Below are positions 1-7,949 of a stretch of DNA of 64,000 nucleotides, in pieces (within the stretch, counting starts at the first letter, position 1; the number at the start of each line of letters is the position of its first letter). This stretch comes from Pseudomonas sp. C1C7 (lineage in GTDB: Bacteria; Pseudomonadota; Gammaproteobacteria; Pseudomonadales; Pseudomonadaceae): positions 43,465 through 107,464 of the forward strand of contig NZ_JABFMP010000027.1 of NCBI RefSeq assembly GCF_013359595.1, given 5' to 3'. The notes beneath the pieces are model-generated. The model had not been told where the DNA came from and ran no database searches. It was given only the letters and a program-made list of their open reading frames with translations. Made by a program: the position numbers and the translations under genes.

Positions 1-1
1 G

Positions 2-202
2 AGCCAGTACCCGACCGTCGAATGCCCGACCTGCGGCGCCCCCGTGGAATGGAGCCCCGAAAGCCTGTTCCGGCCCTTCTGCTCCGACCGTTGCAAGCTG
101 ATCGACCTGGGCGCGTGGGCCTCGGAAGAGCACAAGATTCCAGTGGCCCCGGATGCCGAAGACGAAATGTTCAGCGGCGACTTCGAACCGCGCCATCACT
201 GA
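2..202 (+). CDS. yacG: DNA gyrase inhibitor YacG (5' end cut by window)
   Basis: YacG is a small zinc protein that binds GyrB and inhibits DNA gyrase. The reading frame is already open at base 2 and ends at the TGA at 200-202, giving 66 visible residues. It holds the four zinc-binding cysteines as C-P-T-C near the start and C-S-D-R-C about 17 residues later, followed by the typical LGAWASEEH segment. The acidic tail ends in EPRHH. Only the first residue or few are missing, because the family normally begins just before the SQYPTVECP stretch. In PAO1 (from memory) yacG follows pilD and coaE, which would lie just outside this window. The identification is firm; the start is outside the window. 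Confidence 0.93.
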   Translation, partial: SQYPTVECPTCGAPVEWSPESLFRPFCSDRCKLIDLGAWASEEHKIPVAPDAEDEMFSGDFEPRHH

Positions 203-219
203 TATCGGGAGCACACTGT

Positions 220-256
220 CGATCCCGGGCCTGGACAGACTCAGGACCCGGGATCG
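220..256. terminator. Inverted repeat between yacG and the permease gene
   Basis: A 10-bp perfect inverted repeat, CGATCCCGGG and CCCGGGATCG, is separated by 17 bases and lies between the convergent ends of yacG and the next gene, overlapping the latter's last codons. There is no T-tract, so its use as a bidirectional terminator is a guess from position and stem strength. Confidence 0.35.
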
Positions 257-930
257 TCGTCCTTCCACGGCGCCGACAGATAGCGCGTGCGATTGAAAGT
301 CTCCAGCCATTCCGGGCAGAACACCACCAGCGCGCTGACCACCATGCCGTTGATGAACGCCTCGGGAAAAATGATCAGCCACAAATAGCCGATGAAATCC
401 TCGAGCCAGTACGGCATCGCAAAACGCTCGTCGAACCACAGCACCGTAAGCGCCAGCAACAGGCACAGCAACGCCGACAACGCCGCGGCGAAGAAACCGG
501 AAACGAAGATGTACACGAAGAGATTGCGCGGCTGCGCGCGCTCGACCGCAATCGCACAGCACTCGGTGACCAGCACCGGCAGCAGAATGAACAGTGCGCC
601 ATTGACCCCCATCGCCGTCAGGTCCTGACGCCCCAGCAGCACCAGCCCTGTTTGCGCAATCAGCCCACCGACGATCGCCAGCGGCCAGTCGAGCAGCAGC
701 GTTACCGCGGTCATGCCGATGAAGTGATAGGACACGCCGGTATCGAAATCCCGCCGCACCAGCCACAGCAGAAACAGCGCGAACACCGTGCCGAGGACCT
801 GATGCTGACGACGGCTGTCGGTGAACAGCTCGACCCAGGAAGCACGGCAGATCGCCCAGATCAGCACCGGTACGTAGATCAGCCAACCCAGCGTGAGGGT
901 TTCGGGTGACAGCAACTCGACGCCGATCAT
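241..930 (-). CDS. CbiM-like energy-coupling factor permease
   Basis: The 229-aa protein is almost entirely hydrophobic, with about six membrane segments, and resembles the CbiM/energy-coupling-factor permease family, which forms substrate-binding components for cobalt or nickel uptake. I chose ATG at 930 (MIGVELLSPETLTLGWL) because AAGGAG lies a suitable distance upstream; a frame extension to 1053 has no ribosome site and would run through a REP element. No CbiQ or CbiO partner (transmembrane partner or ATPase) lies next to it, so it either works with components encoded elsewhere or acts alone. The substrate cannot be read from the sequence. Confidence 0.68.
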   Translation of the reverse strand: MIGVELLSPETLTLGWLIYVPVLIWAICRASWVELFTDSRRQHQVLGTVFALFLLWLVRRDFDTGVSYHFIGMTAVTLLLDWPLAIVGGLIAQTGLVLLGRQDLTAMGVNGALFILLPVLVTECCAIAVERAQPRNLFVYIFVSGFFAAALSALLCLLLALTVLWFDERFAMPYWLEDFIGYLWLIIFPEAFINGMVVSALVVFCPEWLETFNRTRYLSAPWKDDDPGS

Positions 931-982
931 GCAGGGCTCACTCCTTGGAAGAGATCCCAGTCTACACCGCGCCCACAACCCC

Positions 983-1010
983 TGTAGGAGCGAGCAGGCT
1001 CGCTCCCACA
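983..1010. repeat. Single REP element
   Basis: A compact hairpin: GGAGCGAG and CTCGCTCC with a 4-base loop, inside TGTAGGAGCGAG...CTCGCTCCCACA. It lies in the intergenic space between the permease gene and the DUF2790 gene. It is a solitary REP, unlike the paired copies elsewhere in this window. Confidence 0.75.
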
Positions 1011-1144
1011 ATTGAATCAGCATGTTTGCAGTGACAGCGTGATTGTTACGCATTTCGCAAGACTGAATCGGATCCAGCCATCTTTATCGCGCAAGGCCAA
1101 TACCTAAAAATTCAGACATCAGGATCAACCCGGAATGCAGAAAA

Positions 1145-1387
1145 ATGAAAACATTGACCAGCCTGTTTCTGACCCTCGTCGCTACCACGGCCATGGCCGC
1201 CGACAACCAGCCTTCCGCCGTCCCTTACAACCCCGCGCAACCGCTGGACATTGCCAAGGTGGTTTCCGTATCGGATACCGCAAACGCCTGCGGCGTGGTG
1301 CCGGCGACCATGGTGTATGTGGATCATCAGGGTCAGACCCATCGCGTGACCTACGAGGTCATGGGCAACTGCACCAGCAATCTGTGA
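1145..1387 (+). CDS. DUF2790 exported small protein
   Basis: An 80-aa protein with an N-terminal signal peptide (MKTLTSLFLTLVATTAMA, cleavage predicted after AMA). The mature part has the DUF2790 pattern: YNPAQPLDIAKVVSVSD, a cysteine, and a C-terminal YEVMGNC. Members are small periplasmic proteins that occur in multiple copies in Pseudomonas; several are metal-responsive (family knowledge), and none has a firm biochemical role. The other frame opened by the ATG at 1135 has no such features. It ends 8 bases before the end of the convergent benF. Confidence 0.8.
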   Translation: MKTLTSLFLTLVATTAMAADNQPSAVPYNPAQPLDIAKVVSVSDTANACGVVPATMVYVDHQGQTHRVTYEVMGNCTSNL

Positions 1388-1395
1388 TCAGCCGT

Positions 1396-2664
1396 TCATA
1401 GCAGGGTCCAGGTGTACATCAGGATCAAGCGGTTCTCATCGATATCACTGCGGTAGTTGGAGCGCGCCATGGCATTGCGCACACGGATGCCGAGGCCCTT
1501 GAGGCTGCCGCTCTGCAAGACGTAACCAATATCCAGATCGCGCTCGCGATCCTTGCCCTCAAAACCCTTGCCGGTGTCGACGTTATTGCCCGAGATATAA
1601 CGCACGGTACTGGTCAGGCCCGGTATGCCGAGGGCGGCAAAATCGTAGTCATAACGTGCCTGCCATGAACGCTCGTCAGTGAAGGCGAACTCGTAGGTCG
1701 GCACCTCGTTGCCCAGTGGCGAGATGTTGGCAAAGACCCGCGGGAACGCCGTGTCGCCATACATCGCCTGATAGCCGACATAGAACGTGTGACCGCCACG
1801 CTTGGCCGACAGCAGGGAGAAGAACGCCTGGTTGTCGATATTGCCCAACAGCTTCTTGCCGTCCTCACGGGAATCGAAGTAGCCGAGGTTGGCGCCCAGA
1901 ACCCAGTCGCCCATCGGCTCGCTGTGCTTGAGTCCGAGAAAGCGCTGGTTGTAGATATCTTCCAGTTGCCCGTACCAGGCACTCACCGACGTGCGTTTCT
2001 CATTGAAGGCGTAATCAGCGCCGGCAAAATTGAAGCCGTCGCTGCTGACCTGACGTTGCGGCACATGGCCGAGCATGGCCTGCATTTTTTCATCCCCCGC
2101 CTCGTTGCGCAGGCTGGTTGAACTCAGGTGGCCGGCCTGCAGGGTCAGACCCGCGATCTCGTTCGAGGTGATGCCCGCCCCCTGATAACTCAGCGGCAGC
2201 AGACGAATATCGCTGAACACCAGCACTGGCAGATTGGGTTGCAGCTCCCCCGCTTTCAGTTCGGTTTTCGAGAAACGCATTTTCAATGCGCCTTCCAGAC
2301 GGCTGTAATTGCTCGGCGCACGCCCATCATCGCCCACCGGCAGCAAACCGGTGTTGACCCGATCCGGACTGCTGTCGAGCCTGAGCCCAAGCAGGCCGAT
2401 CACGTCCACGCCGAAACCGACGGTGCCCTGGGTGTAACCCGATTTGACGTTGAGGATGAAACCCTGCGCCCACTCTTCGGCCTTCGATTGCAGGTTTGTC
2501 CCGACGATGTCCGAGTAGTCCCGGCTGAAGTAGTAATTGCGCGCTTGCAAGGTGGCGGTGGTGTCTTCGATGAAGCCTTTTTCGGCGGCTATCGCGCCGG
2601 TGGAAAAACTCGAGGCGACAGCCAAGGACAACACGGAACCGGTTGCTGGAAAAATCTGTTTCAT
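1396..2664 (-). CDS. benF: OprD-family porin, BenF-like benzoate channel
   Basis: A 422-aa outer-membrane porin of the OprD family. It starts with a signal peptide (MKQIFPATGSVLSLAVASSF..., probable cleavage near AIA) followed by the OprD-typical GFIEDTTATLQARNYYFSRDY, and has many alternating hydrophobic strands. ATG at 2664 follows benE by 17 bases on the minus strand, so it is the last gene of benK-benE-benF. The frame stays open into benE, but that longer reading is an artefact. The position behind benK and benE, rather than the sequence alone, points to aromatic-acid uptake and the name BenF. Other OprD substrates remain possible. Confidence 0.85.
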   Translation of the reverse strand: MKQIFPATGSVLSLAVASSFSTGAIAAEKGFIEDTTATLQARNYYFSRDYSDIVGTNLQSKAEEWAQGFILNVKSGYTQGTVGFGVDVIGLLGLRLDSSPDRVNTGLLPVGDDGRAPSNYSRLEGALKMRFSKTELKAGELQPNLPVLVFSDIRLLPLSYQGAGITSNEIAGLTLQAGHLSSTSLRNEAGDEKMQAMLGHVPQRQVSSDGFNFAGADYAFNEKRTSVSAWYGQLEDIYNQRFLGLKHSEPMGDWVLGANLGYFDSREDGKKLLGNIDNQAFFSLLSAKRGGHTFYVGYQAMYGDTAFPRVFANISPLGNEVPTYEFAFTDERSWQARYDYDFAALGIPGLTSTVRYISGNNVDTGKGFEGKDRERDLDIGYVLQSGSLKGLGIRVRNAMARSNYRSDIDENRLILMYTWTLL

Positions 2665-2681
2665 CGTTTTGTCTCTTATTT

Positions 2682-3902
2682 TTATTGATCGACAGGAACA
2701 GCTTGTTTTTGTGCAGCGCTCTGGCTGCGGGTGGCGGGACGACGGGCGCTCAAAATCAGGTGAGTGACCATGCCGAAAATCAGCCCCCAAAAAGCCGCGG
2801 ACAGCCCCAACAACGACATGCCCGAGGCCGTGGTCAGGAAGGTCACCAGCGCGGCTTCGCGATCGCTCGGTACGGCCATCGCACCCGTGAGTGCGCCGGC
2901 AATCGCGGCGAACAGCGCCAGCCCGGCCAGGGCCGCGATCAACTCCTTGGGAAACGCCGAGAACAGTGAAACCAGCGTCGCGCCGAAGATGCCCAGCACC
3001 AGGTAGCACAGACCGCCCACGACCCCGGCCACATAGCGTTTGCCGGGATCTTCGTGGGCCTCGCGGCCGGTGCAGATCGCCGCGGTGATCGCCGCCAGGT
3101 TCAGCCCGTGACATCCGAACGGCGCCAACAGCGCCGTGCCCAGGGCGCTGCTGGCGATGATCGGTCCGGAGGGCGTGCCGTAGCCGCTGGCGCGCAATAC
3201 CGCCATGCCGGGCACGAACTGGCCGGTCAGCGCCACCATCACCAGCGGCAGCGCGATGTTCAGCGTCGCGCTCAGGCTGAATGCCGGGGTGATCCACACG
3301 GGCGTTGCGAAACCGATGACCAGTGCCTCGCGGTGCAGATCGCCGGCGAGCAACGCCATCGAACAGCCCACCAGCAAGACCATCAGCACCGCATAGCGCG
3401 GCACCAGCCGTTTGCAGATCAGGTAGGTGGCAAACATCGCCAGCACCAGCGCCGGTTTGCTCTGCAGCGAGACGAACAGCCCGGTGCCAAAGCTGAACAG
3501 AATTCCCGCCAGCATCGCGGCCGCAACCGCTGCCGGCAGTTTGCCGATGATCCGGTCGAACGCCCCGGACATCCCCACCAGGAACACGATCAGGCTGCTG
3601 ATCAGATAGGCGCCCACTGCTTCGGGCATGGAAATCCCCGGCAGCAGCGCCACCAGCAACGCCGAGCCCGGCGCGGACCAGGCGATGATCACCGGCACCC
3701 GGTAACGCAGGCTCAAACCGATTCCCAGCACCGCGCTGCCGATGGAAATCGCCCAGACCCAGGACGACAACACCTCCCGCGACAGATGGGCGGCATCGGC
3801 AGCCTGGAAAATGATCACCAGCGGACCGGCGTAGGAAATCACCGTGGCGATGAATCCCGCCACGGCCGCCGACAGGGAAAAATCCCGAAGCAACGTATTC
3901 AT
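2682..3902 (-). CDS. benE: Benzoate/H+ symporter BenE family
   Basis: A 406-aa inner-membrane protein with about 12 membrane helices, matching the BenE family (FSLSAAVAGFIATVISYAGPLVI at the start; APGSALLVALLPG; GFGTPVW-like segment). BenE proteins import benzoate with protons. Its ATG overlaps the benK stop in an ATGA arrangement (3899-3902), implying translational coupling, and benF follows 17 bases after it. This is the middle gene of a transport-only operon. Confidence 0.9.
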   Translation of the reverse strand: MNTLLRDFSLSAAVAGFIATVISYAGPLVIIFQAADAAHLSREVLSSWVWAISIGSAVLGIGLSLRYRVPVIIAWSAPGSALLVALLPGISMPEAVGAYLISSLIVFLVGMSGAFDRIIGKLPAAVAAAMLAGILFSFGTGLFVSLQSKPALVLAMFATYLICKRLVPRYAVLMVLLVGCSMALLAGDLHREALVIGFATPVWITPAFSLSATLNIALPLVMVALTGQFVPGMAVLRASGYGTPSGPIIASSALGTALLAPFGCHGLNLAAITAAICTGREAHEDPGKRYVAGVVGGLCYLVLGIFGATLVSLFSAFPKELIAALAGLALFAAIAGALTGAMAVPSDREAALVTFLTTASGMSLLGLSAAFWGLIFGMVTHLILSARRPATRSQSAAQKQAVPVDQ

Positions 3903-5251
3903 GACACCTCGCCAACTGCGCTTTGAGGCGACGCCAGCGATTGCCGGACGCTACGCCGACTGCTGACGGCGAACACGGTCATGGCGATGGCGGCAACCGC
4001 ACCCGGCAAGGCGAAGGCCATGAAGTTCAGTTGCAGCGGCAGGCTGATCCCGAGCAAGGCACCACCCAGCAATGGACCGACGATGGCGCCGTTGCGCCCG
4101 ATGCCCGACGCCCAGCCAAGGCCGGTGGAGCGGATCGTCATGGAGTAGAACTGCGCGGCGCAGGCGTACAGCAGAATCTGCGAGCCGATGGTGGTGGCGC
4201 CGGCAATCGCGATCAGCAGGTACAGCACCGGCATCGGGCTGTTGAAACCGAGCAAGGTGATCGACACCGCGCCCACCGCGAAGAACGCTGCCAAGACCCG
4301 CGGCAGGTTGAGCTTGTCCCCCAGCACACCGCCGCCCACCGCGCCGAAGATCGCGCCGAAGTTCAGCACCAGCAGGAACGACAGGCTCGAGCCCAGGCTG
4401 TAGCCGGCATTGGCCATCAGCTTCGGCAACCAGGAACTCAGGGCGTACACCATCAACAGGCAGCAGAAGAACGCCAGCCACAGCATCAGCGTGCGCAGTG
4501 CCCGGCCCTCGCGAAACAGCTGCAACACCGGTGTGCCGGTGCCCTTCACTTCGCTCATGTGCAGTTGATCGTCGGCTTGCGCGGCGTAGGACGGCTCAAT
4601 GCGCTGCAGTACGTTGCGCGCTTCCTCAAAGCGTCCCTGGCGCAGCATGAAGCCCACCGATTCGGGCAGGAAGTACATGATCAGCGGCAGCAACAACAGC
4701 GGCAGGACCGCCACGTAAAACACCGACTGCCAGCCGTAACCAGGAATCAGCACGATGCCCAGCCCGGCGGACAACATGCCGCCCACCGAATATCCGCTGA
4801 ACATGATCGCAACCAGAGTGCTGCGGATTTTCTTCGGTGCGTATTCGTTCATCAGCGCCACGACGTTCGGCATCACTCCACCGATGCCCAGCCCGGCGAT
4901 GAAACGACAGAGGCCGAACTCCGTGGGATTTCTGGCGAAACCGTTGAGCACGGTGAAACCGCTGAAGAGCATCACGCAGATGGTGATGGCTTTTTTGCGC
5001 CCGATCCTGTCCGACAGCGGCCCGAAGAACAGCGCGCCGAACATCATGCCGAACAACGCATAACTGCCAAGCGCCCCGGCTTGCAGAGGACTGAGCCCCC
5101 ACTCCTTCATCAACATCGGCAGGACCACGCCGTAGATCACCAGATCGTAACCGTCGAAGATGATGATCAGGGCACACCAGAACAGCACCATCCAGTGAAA
5201 GCGGTTGAATCGAGCCTTGTCGATAACCTCGTGTACATCGATCTTGCGCAT
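3899..5251 (-). CDS. benK: MFS aromatic-acid transporter BenK/PcaK type
   Basis: A 450-aa major facilitator protein with twelve predicted helices. It has the aromatic acid:H+ symporter signatures DGYDLVIYG in helix 1 and GPLSDRIGRKK in the loop between helices 2 and 3. It would import benzoate or a related aromatic acid across the inner membrane. It is the first gene of the operon. The 208 bases up to the divergent DUF1780 gene must hold its promoter, but I could not identify a regulator site. No benABCD, catA or benR gene is near, unlike the usual ben clusters. The substrate is inferred from the family and the benE/benF neighbours. Confidence 0.85.
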   Translation of the reverse strand: MRKIDVHEVIDKARFNRFHWMVLFWCALIIIFDGYDLVIYGVVLPMLMKEWGLSPLQAGALGSYALFGMMFGALFFGPLSDRIGRKKAITICVMLFSGFTVLNGFARNPTEFGLCRFIAGLGIGGVMPNVVALMNEYAPKKIRSTLVAIMFSGYSVGGMLSAGLGIVLIPGYGWQSVFYVAVLPLLLLPLIMYFLPESVGFMLRQGRFEEARNVLQRIEPSYAAQADDQLHMSEVKGTGTPVLQLFREGRALRTLMLWLAFFCCLLMVYALSSWLPKLMANAGYSLGSSLSFLLVLNFGAIFGAVGGGVLGDKLNLPRVLAAFFAVGAVSITLLGFNSPMPVLYLLIAIAGATTIGSQILLYACAAQFYSMTIRSTGLGWASGIGRNGAIVGPLLGGALLGISLPLQLNFMAFALPGAVAAIAMTVFAVSSRRSVRQSLASPQSAVGEVS

Positions 5252-5459
5252 GGCATTTATCTCTTGTTGTTGTTTTTCAGATCGTCGGTAAGACGGCGAA
5301 CGTCCGTACCGCCGATGCTAGAGAAGCCGAAGGCGAGTCAATATCCGCGCTGCGCAGATCGCTATCCGTTTTGTGCAGGGGGGGATGTCGAGCGAGGAAT
5401 TGCACGGGCGAGGCAAACTGTTTTCTTTGCGATCACATTTGAGCGCTAAGCTTGGGCCT

Positions 5460-6086
5460 ATGGATGATTCAGATTACTTACGCCTGCTGACCATCGCGGC
5501 CGAGCAGGCCAACGCCTTCCTGTCCAATGCCCGCAAATGGGAGCGTGAGCGTTGGGTCTGCCAGCGCCTGCTGCAAGGCTTGAACATTCCTTATCGCGCC
5601 GACGAATTCGCCCCGGCCGGGGAGCCGCCGGACGTGCTGTTTCGTGATGCCAGTTTCGAGGTGTTCTTCGTCCTGGACGAAGGCCGGCGCCTCAACGATG
5701 AGTGGCGCGATGAGCTGCAACGTCGGCGCAGTGCGTTTTCATTAAGCCAACTGGTGCGCCGGGAAGCCAAGCCCCGACGCATTCCGGCCAACGAGTTTCT
5801 GCTGCGACTGGCGCCGACCTTGCGCAAAAAAGCGCACAACTACAAGGAACGCGGCATGGATCTGGGGGAGCTGGACATCATTGCCTTCGCCAGTCTCAAG
5901 CGCGAAGTGCTGGACCTCAACAGCCACTTTCCACCGCCCACCGAATACCTGCGCCAGGGCTGGCGATCGCTGTCGCTGGTGGGGCCTACCTTTGCCCGCG
6001 TGCTGTTCGCGCATCCCGATGCGCCGGATTTTTTGCGCAGCAACCTTGGGCGCAGCATCGTGTTCGATGTCGGGATCAGTCTGTGA
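5460..6086 (+). CDS. DUF1780 protein of unknown function
   Basis: A 208-aa soluble protein starting MDDSDYLRLLTIAAEQANAFL, a genus-conserved DUF1780 family member. It is rich in charged residues and has no signal peptide or membrane segment. Upstream in-frame starts (5373 and later) give a low-complexity leader with no ribosome site, so the conserved ATG at 5460 was chosen, although its own Shine-Dalgarno sequence is weak. Function unknown. It sits next to DUF3094 and ndh, a grouping I recall as also present in P. aeruginosa. Confidence 0.8.
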   Translation: MDDSDYLRLLTIAAEQANAFLSNARKWERERWVCQRLLQGLNIPYRADEFAPAGEPPDVLFRDASFEVFFVLDEGRRLNDEWRDELQRRRSAFSLSQLVRREAKPRRIPANEFLLRLAPTLRKKAHNYKERGMDLGELDIIAFASLKREVLDLNSHFPPPTEYLRQGWRSLSLVGPTFARVLFAHPDAPDFLRSNLGRSIVFDVGISL

Positions 6087-6262
6087 GCCCGCTGCGCCTG
6101 TTGTGAACATGGCGCAATCATTGCCCGAGTGTTACAAAGTGGCATCAATTGGCTGAGCATCGAGACGGTCTCGGCCTGTGTCCCGGCTATGCTCCGTTCA
6201 TCGCTCGTTGAATCTGCCTGTAGCTTCAACACATTCAGCAACGTCTACCTGACGAGGCCTTT

Positions 6263-6436
6263 ATGACCAGCCGCCTGAACCCCGACGACCAAAAGCATGT
6301 CGAAGAGTACCTGCAGTTGTCCCAGCACCGAGTCGAGCGCCGGCCATTCCGGCCGTGGATGCTCCTTGTGCTGGTGCTGGCAGTGACCATTGGCCTGGGC
6401 CTGTTGAGCCGATTTATCAGTTACCTGACGCTATGA
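6263..6436 (+). CDS. DUF3094 small membrane protein
   Basis: A 57-aa protein starting MTSRLNPDDQKHVEEYL. A charged, soluble N-terminal half is followed by one strong membrane helix (about residues 32-52, MLLVLVLAVTIGLGLLSRF). It matches the DUF3094 family known in Pseudomonas. GAGG lies 8-9 bases upstream of the ATG. It ends 60 bases before ndh and may be cotranscribed with it, which would suit a membrane accessory role, but this is only inference. Confidence 0.75.
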   Translation: MTSRLNPDDQKHVEEYLQLSQHRVERRPFRPWMLLVLVLAVTIGLGLLSRFISYLTL

Positions 6437-6496
6437 GCTGCCTGGCGCTCGCTCGGGTAACCGCACCGATTTCTTTTAGCCTTGCGAGTTATCCCC

Positions 6497-7795
6497 ATGT
6501 CCCATCGTATTGTTATTGTCGGCGGCGGCGCCGGCGGTCTGGAGTTGGCTACCCGTCTGGGTAAGACTCTGGGCAAGCGCGGCACGGCCAGCGTGATGCT
6601 GGTCGACGCGAACCTGACCCACATCTGGAAACCGCTGCTGCACGAAGTGGCCGCCGGCTCCCTGAACTCCTCCGAAGACGAACTCAACTATGTCGCCCAG
6701 GCGAAATGGAACCACTTCGAGTTCCAGCTGGGGCGCATGAGCGGGCTCGATCGCGCGCAGAAAAAAATCCAGCTGGCCGCCACCTATGACGAAGCCGGCC
6801 TGGAGCTGGTGCCTGCGCGTGAAGTGCCTTACGACACGCTGGTGATCTCCGTCGGCAGCACCACCAACGATTTCGGCACCCAGGGCGCGGCGCAGCATTG
6901 CCTGTTCCTCGACACCCGCAAACAGGCCGAACGCTTCCACCAGCAACTGCTCAACCACTACCTGCGCGCCCATGCCGGGCAGAACGTTCAGGACGAGCAA
7001 ATCAGCGTGGCCATCGTCGGCGCCGGTGCCACCGGGGTCGAACTGGCCGCCGAGTTGCACAACGCTGCTCACGAACTGGCGGCTTACGGCCTGGACCGGA
7101 TCAAGCCGGAAAACATGCACATCACCCTGATCGAAGCCGGGCCACGGGTGCTGCCGGCGCTGCCGGAGCGCATCGGCGGCCCTGTGCATAAAACCCTGGA
7201 GAAGCTCGGGGTCAACGTGATGACCAATGCGGCGGTCAGCGAAGTGACGGCCGATGCCCTGATTACCGCCGACGGCAAGACCATCAACGCCGGCCTGAAA
7301 GTCTGGGCGGCGGGGATTCGCGCACCGGGCTTCCTGAAGGAAATCGACGGCCTGGAAACCAACCGCATCAACCAGTTGCAAGTGCTGCCGACCCTGCAAA
7401 CCACTCGCGACGAGAACATCTTCGCCTTCGGTGACTGCGCCGCCTGCCCGCAACCGGGCAGCGACCGCAACGTCCCGCCGCGCGCCCAGGCTGCGCATCA
7501 ACAGGCGTCGCTGCTGGCCAAGTCGTTGAAGCTGTGGATCGAAGGCAAGGCACTGCCCGAGTACAAGTACACCGACTACGGCTCGCTGATTTCGCTGTCG
7601 CGTTTTTCCGCTGTGGGTAACTTGATGGGCAACCTGACCGGCAGCGTGATGCTGGAAGGGTGGCTGGCGCGGATGTTCTACGTGTCGCTGTACCGCATGC
7701 ACCAGATGGCGCTGTACGGATGGTTCCGCACGGCCATGCTGATGCTGGGCAGCAAGATCGGGCGGGGGACTGAGCCGAGGCTCAAGCTGCACTGA
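6497..7795 (+). CDS. ndh: Type II NADH dehydrogenase
   Basis: A 432-aa FAD-dependent NADH:quinone oxidoreductase of the non-proton-pumping type. The FAD-binding Rossmann motif IVIVGGGAGGLE lies at the extreme N-terminus, the NADH-binding motif VAIVGAGATGVELAAE is at about residue 170, and the second FAD contact FAFGDCAACPQP is near residue 310. The C-terminal part carries amphipathic segments (GNLMGNLTGSVMLEGWLARM) expected to dock on the inner membrane. I chose MSHRIVIVGG at 6497; a TTG 15 bases upstream is in frame but less likely. Confidence 0.93.
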   Translation: MSHRIVIVGGGAGGLELATRLGKTLGKRGTASVMLVDANLTHIWKPLLHEVAAGSLNSSEDELNYVAQAKWNHFEFQLGRMSGLDRAQKKIQLAATYDEAGLELVPAREVPYDTLVISVGSTTNDFGTQGAAQHCLFLDTRKQAERFHQQLLNHYLRAHAGQNVQDEQISVAIVGAGATGVELAAELHNAAHELAAYGLDRIKPENMHITLIEAGPRVLPALPERIGGPVHKTLEKLGVNVMTNAAVSEVTADALITADGKTINAGLKVWAAGIRAPGFLKEIDGLETNRINQLQVLPTLQTTRDENIFAFGDCAACPQPGSDRNVPPRAQAAHQQASLLAKSLKLWIEGKALPEYKYTDYGSLISLSRFSAVGNLMGNLTGSVMLEGWLARMFYVSLYRMHQMALYGWFRTAMLMLGSKIGRGTEPRLKLH

Positions 7796-7824
7796 CACAG
7801 TCCGGTGTGAACAAGCTCTGATGG

Positions 7825-7907
7825 CAGTCAGTTAACAGGAGATGAGGACATTGTGGCGAGGGCGCAATCCCCCCTCGCCACAGGTGTGTGCTCAACTTAA
7901 CTGACTG
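7825..7907. repeat. Nested inverted repeat between ndh and the chemoreceptor
   Basis: Two nested palindromes: an outer CAGTCAGTTAA / TTAACTGACTG (7825-7835 and 7897-7907) and an inner GTGGCGAGGG / CCCTCGCCAC hairpin (7853-7881). It lies between convergent genes and could terminate both, although no T-tract follows. The GTGGCGAGGG core resembles another REP group of P. fluorescens. Confidence 0.6.
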
Positions 7908-7949
7908 GTATCAGGACCTGACCTCTCCCACCGTTCTTTTTCACAGGGC

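Noticed and set aside
1396..3915. An 839-codon open frame covering benF and benE antiframe
   Set aside because: Only the part after the ATG at 2664 is a real porin; the upstream part is an alternate frame of benE with no signal peptide or ribosome site.
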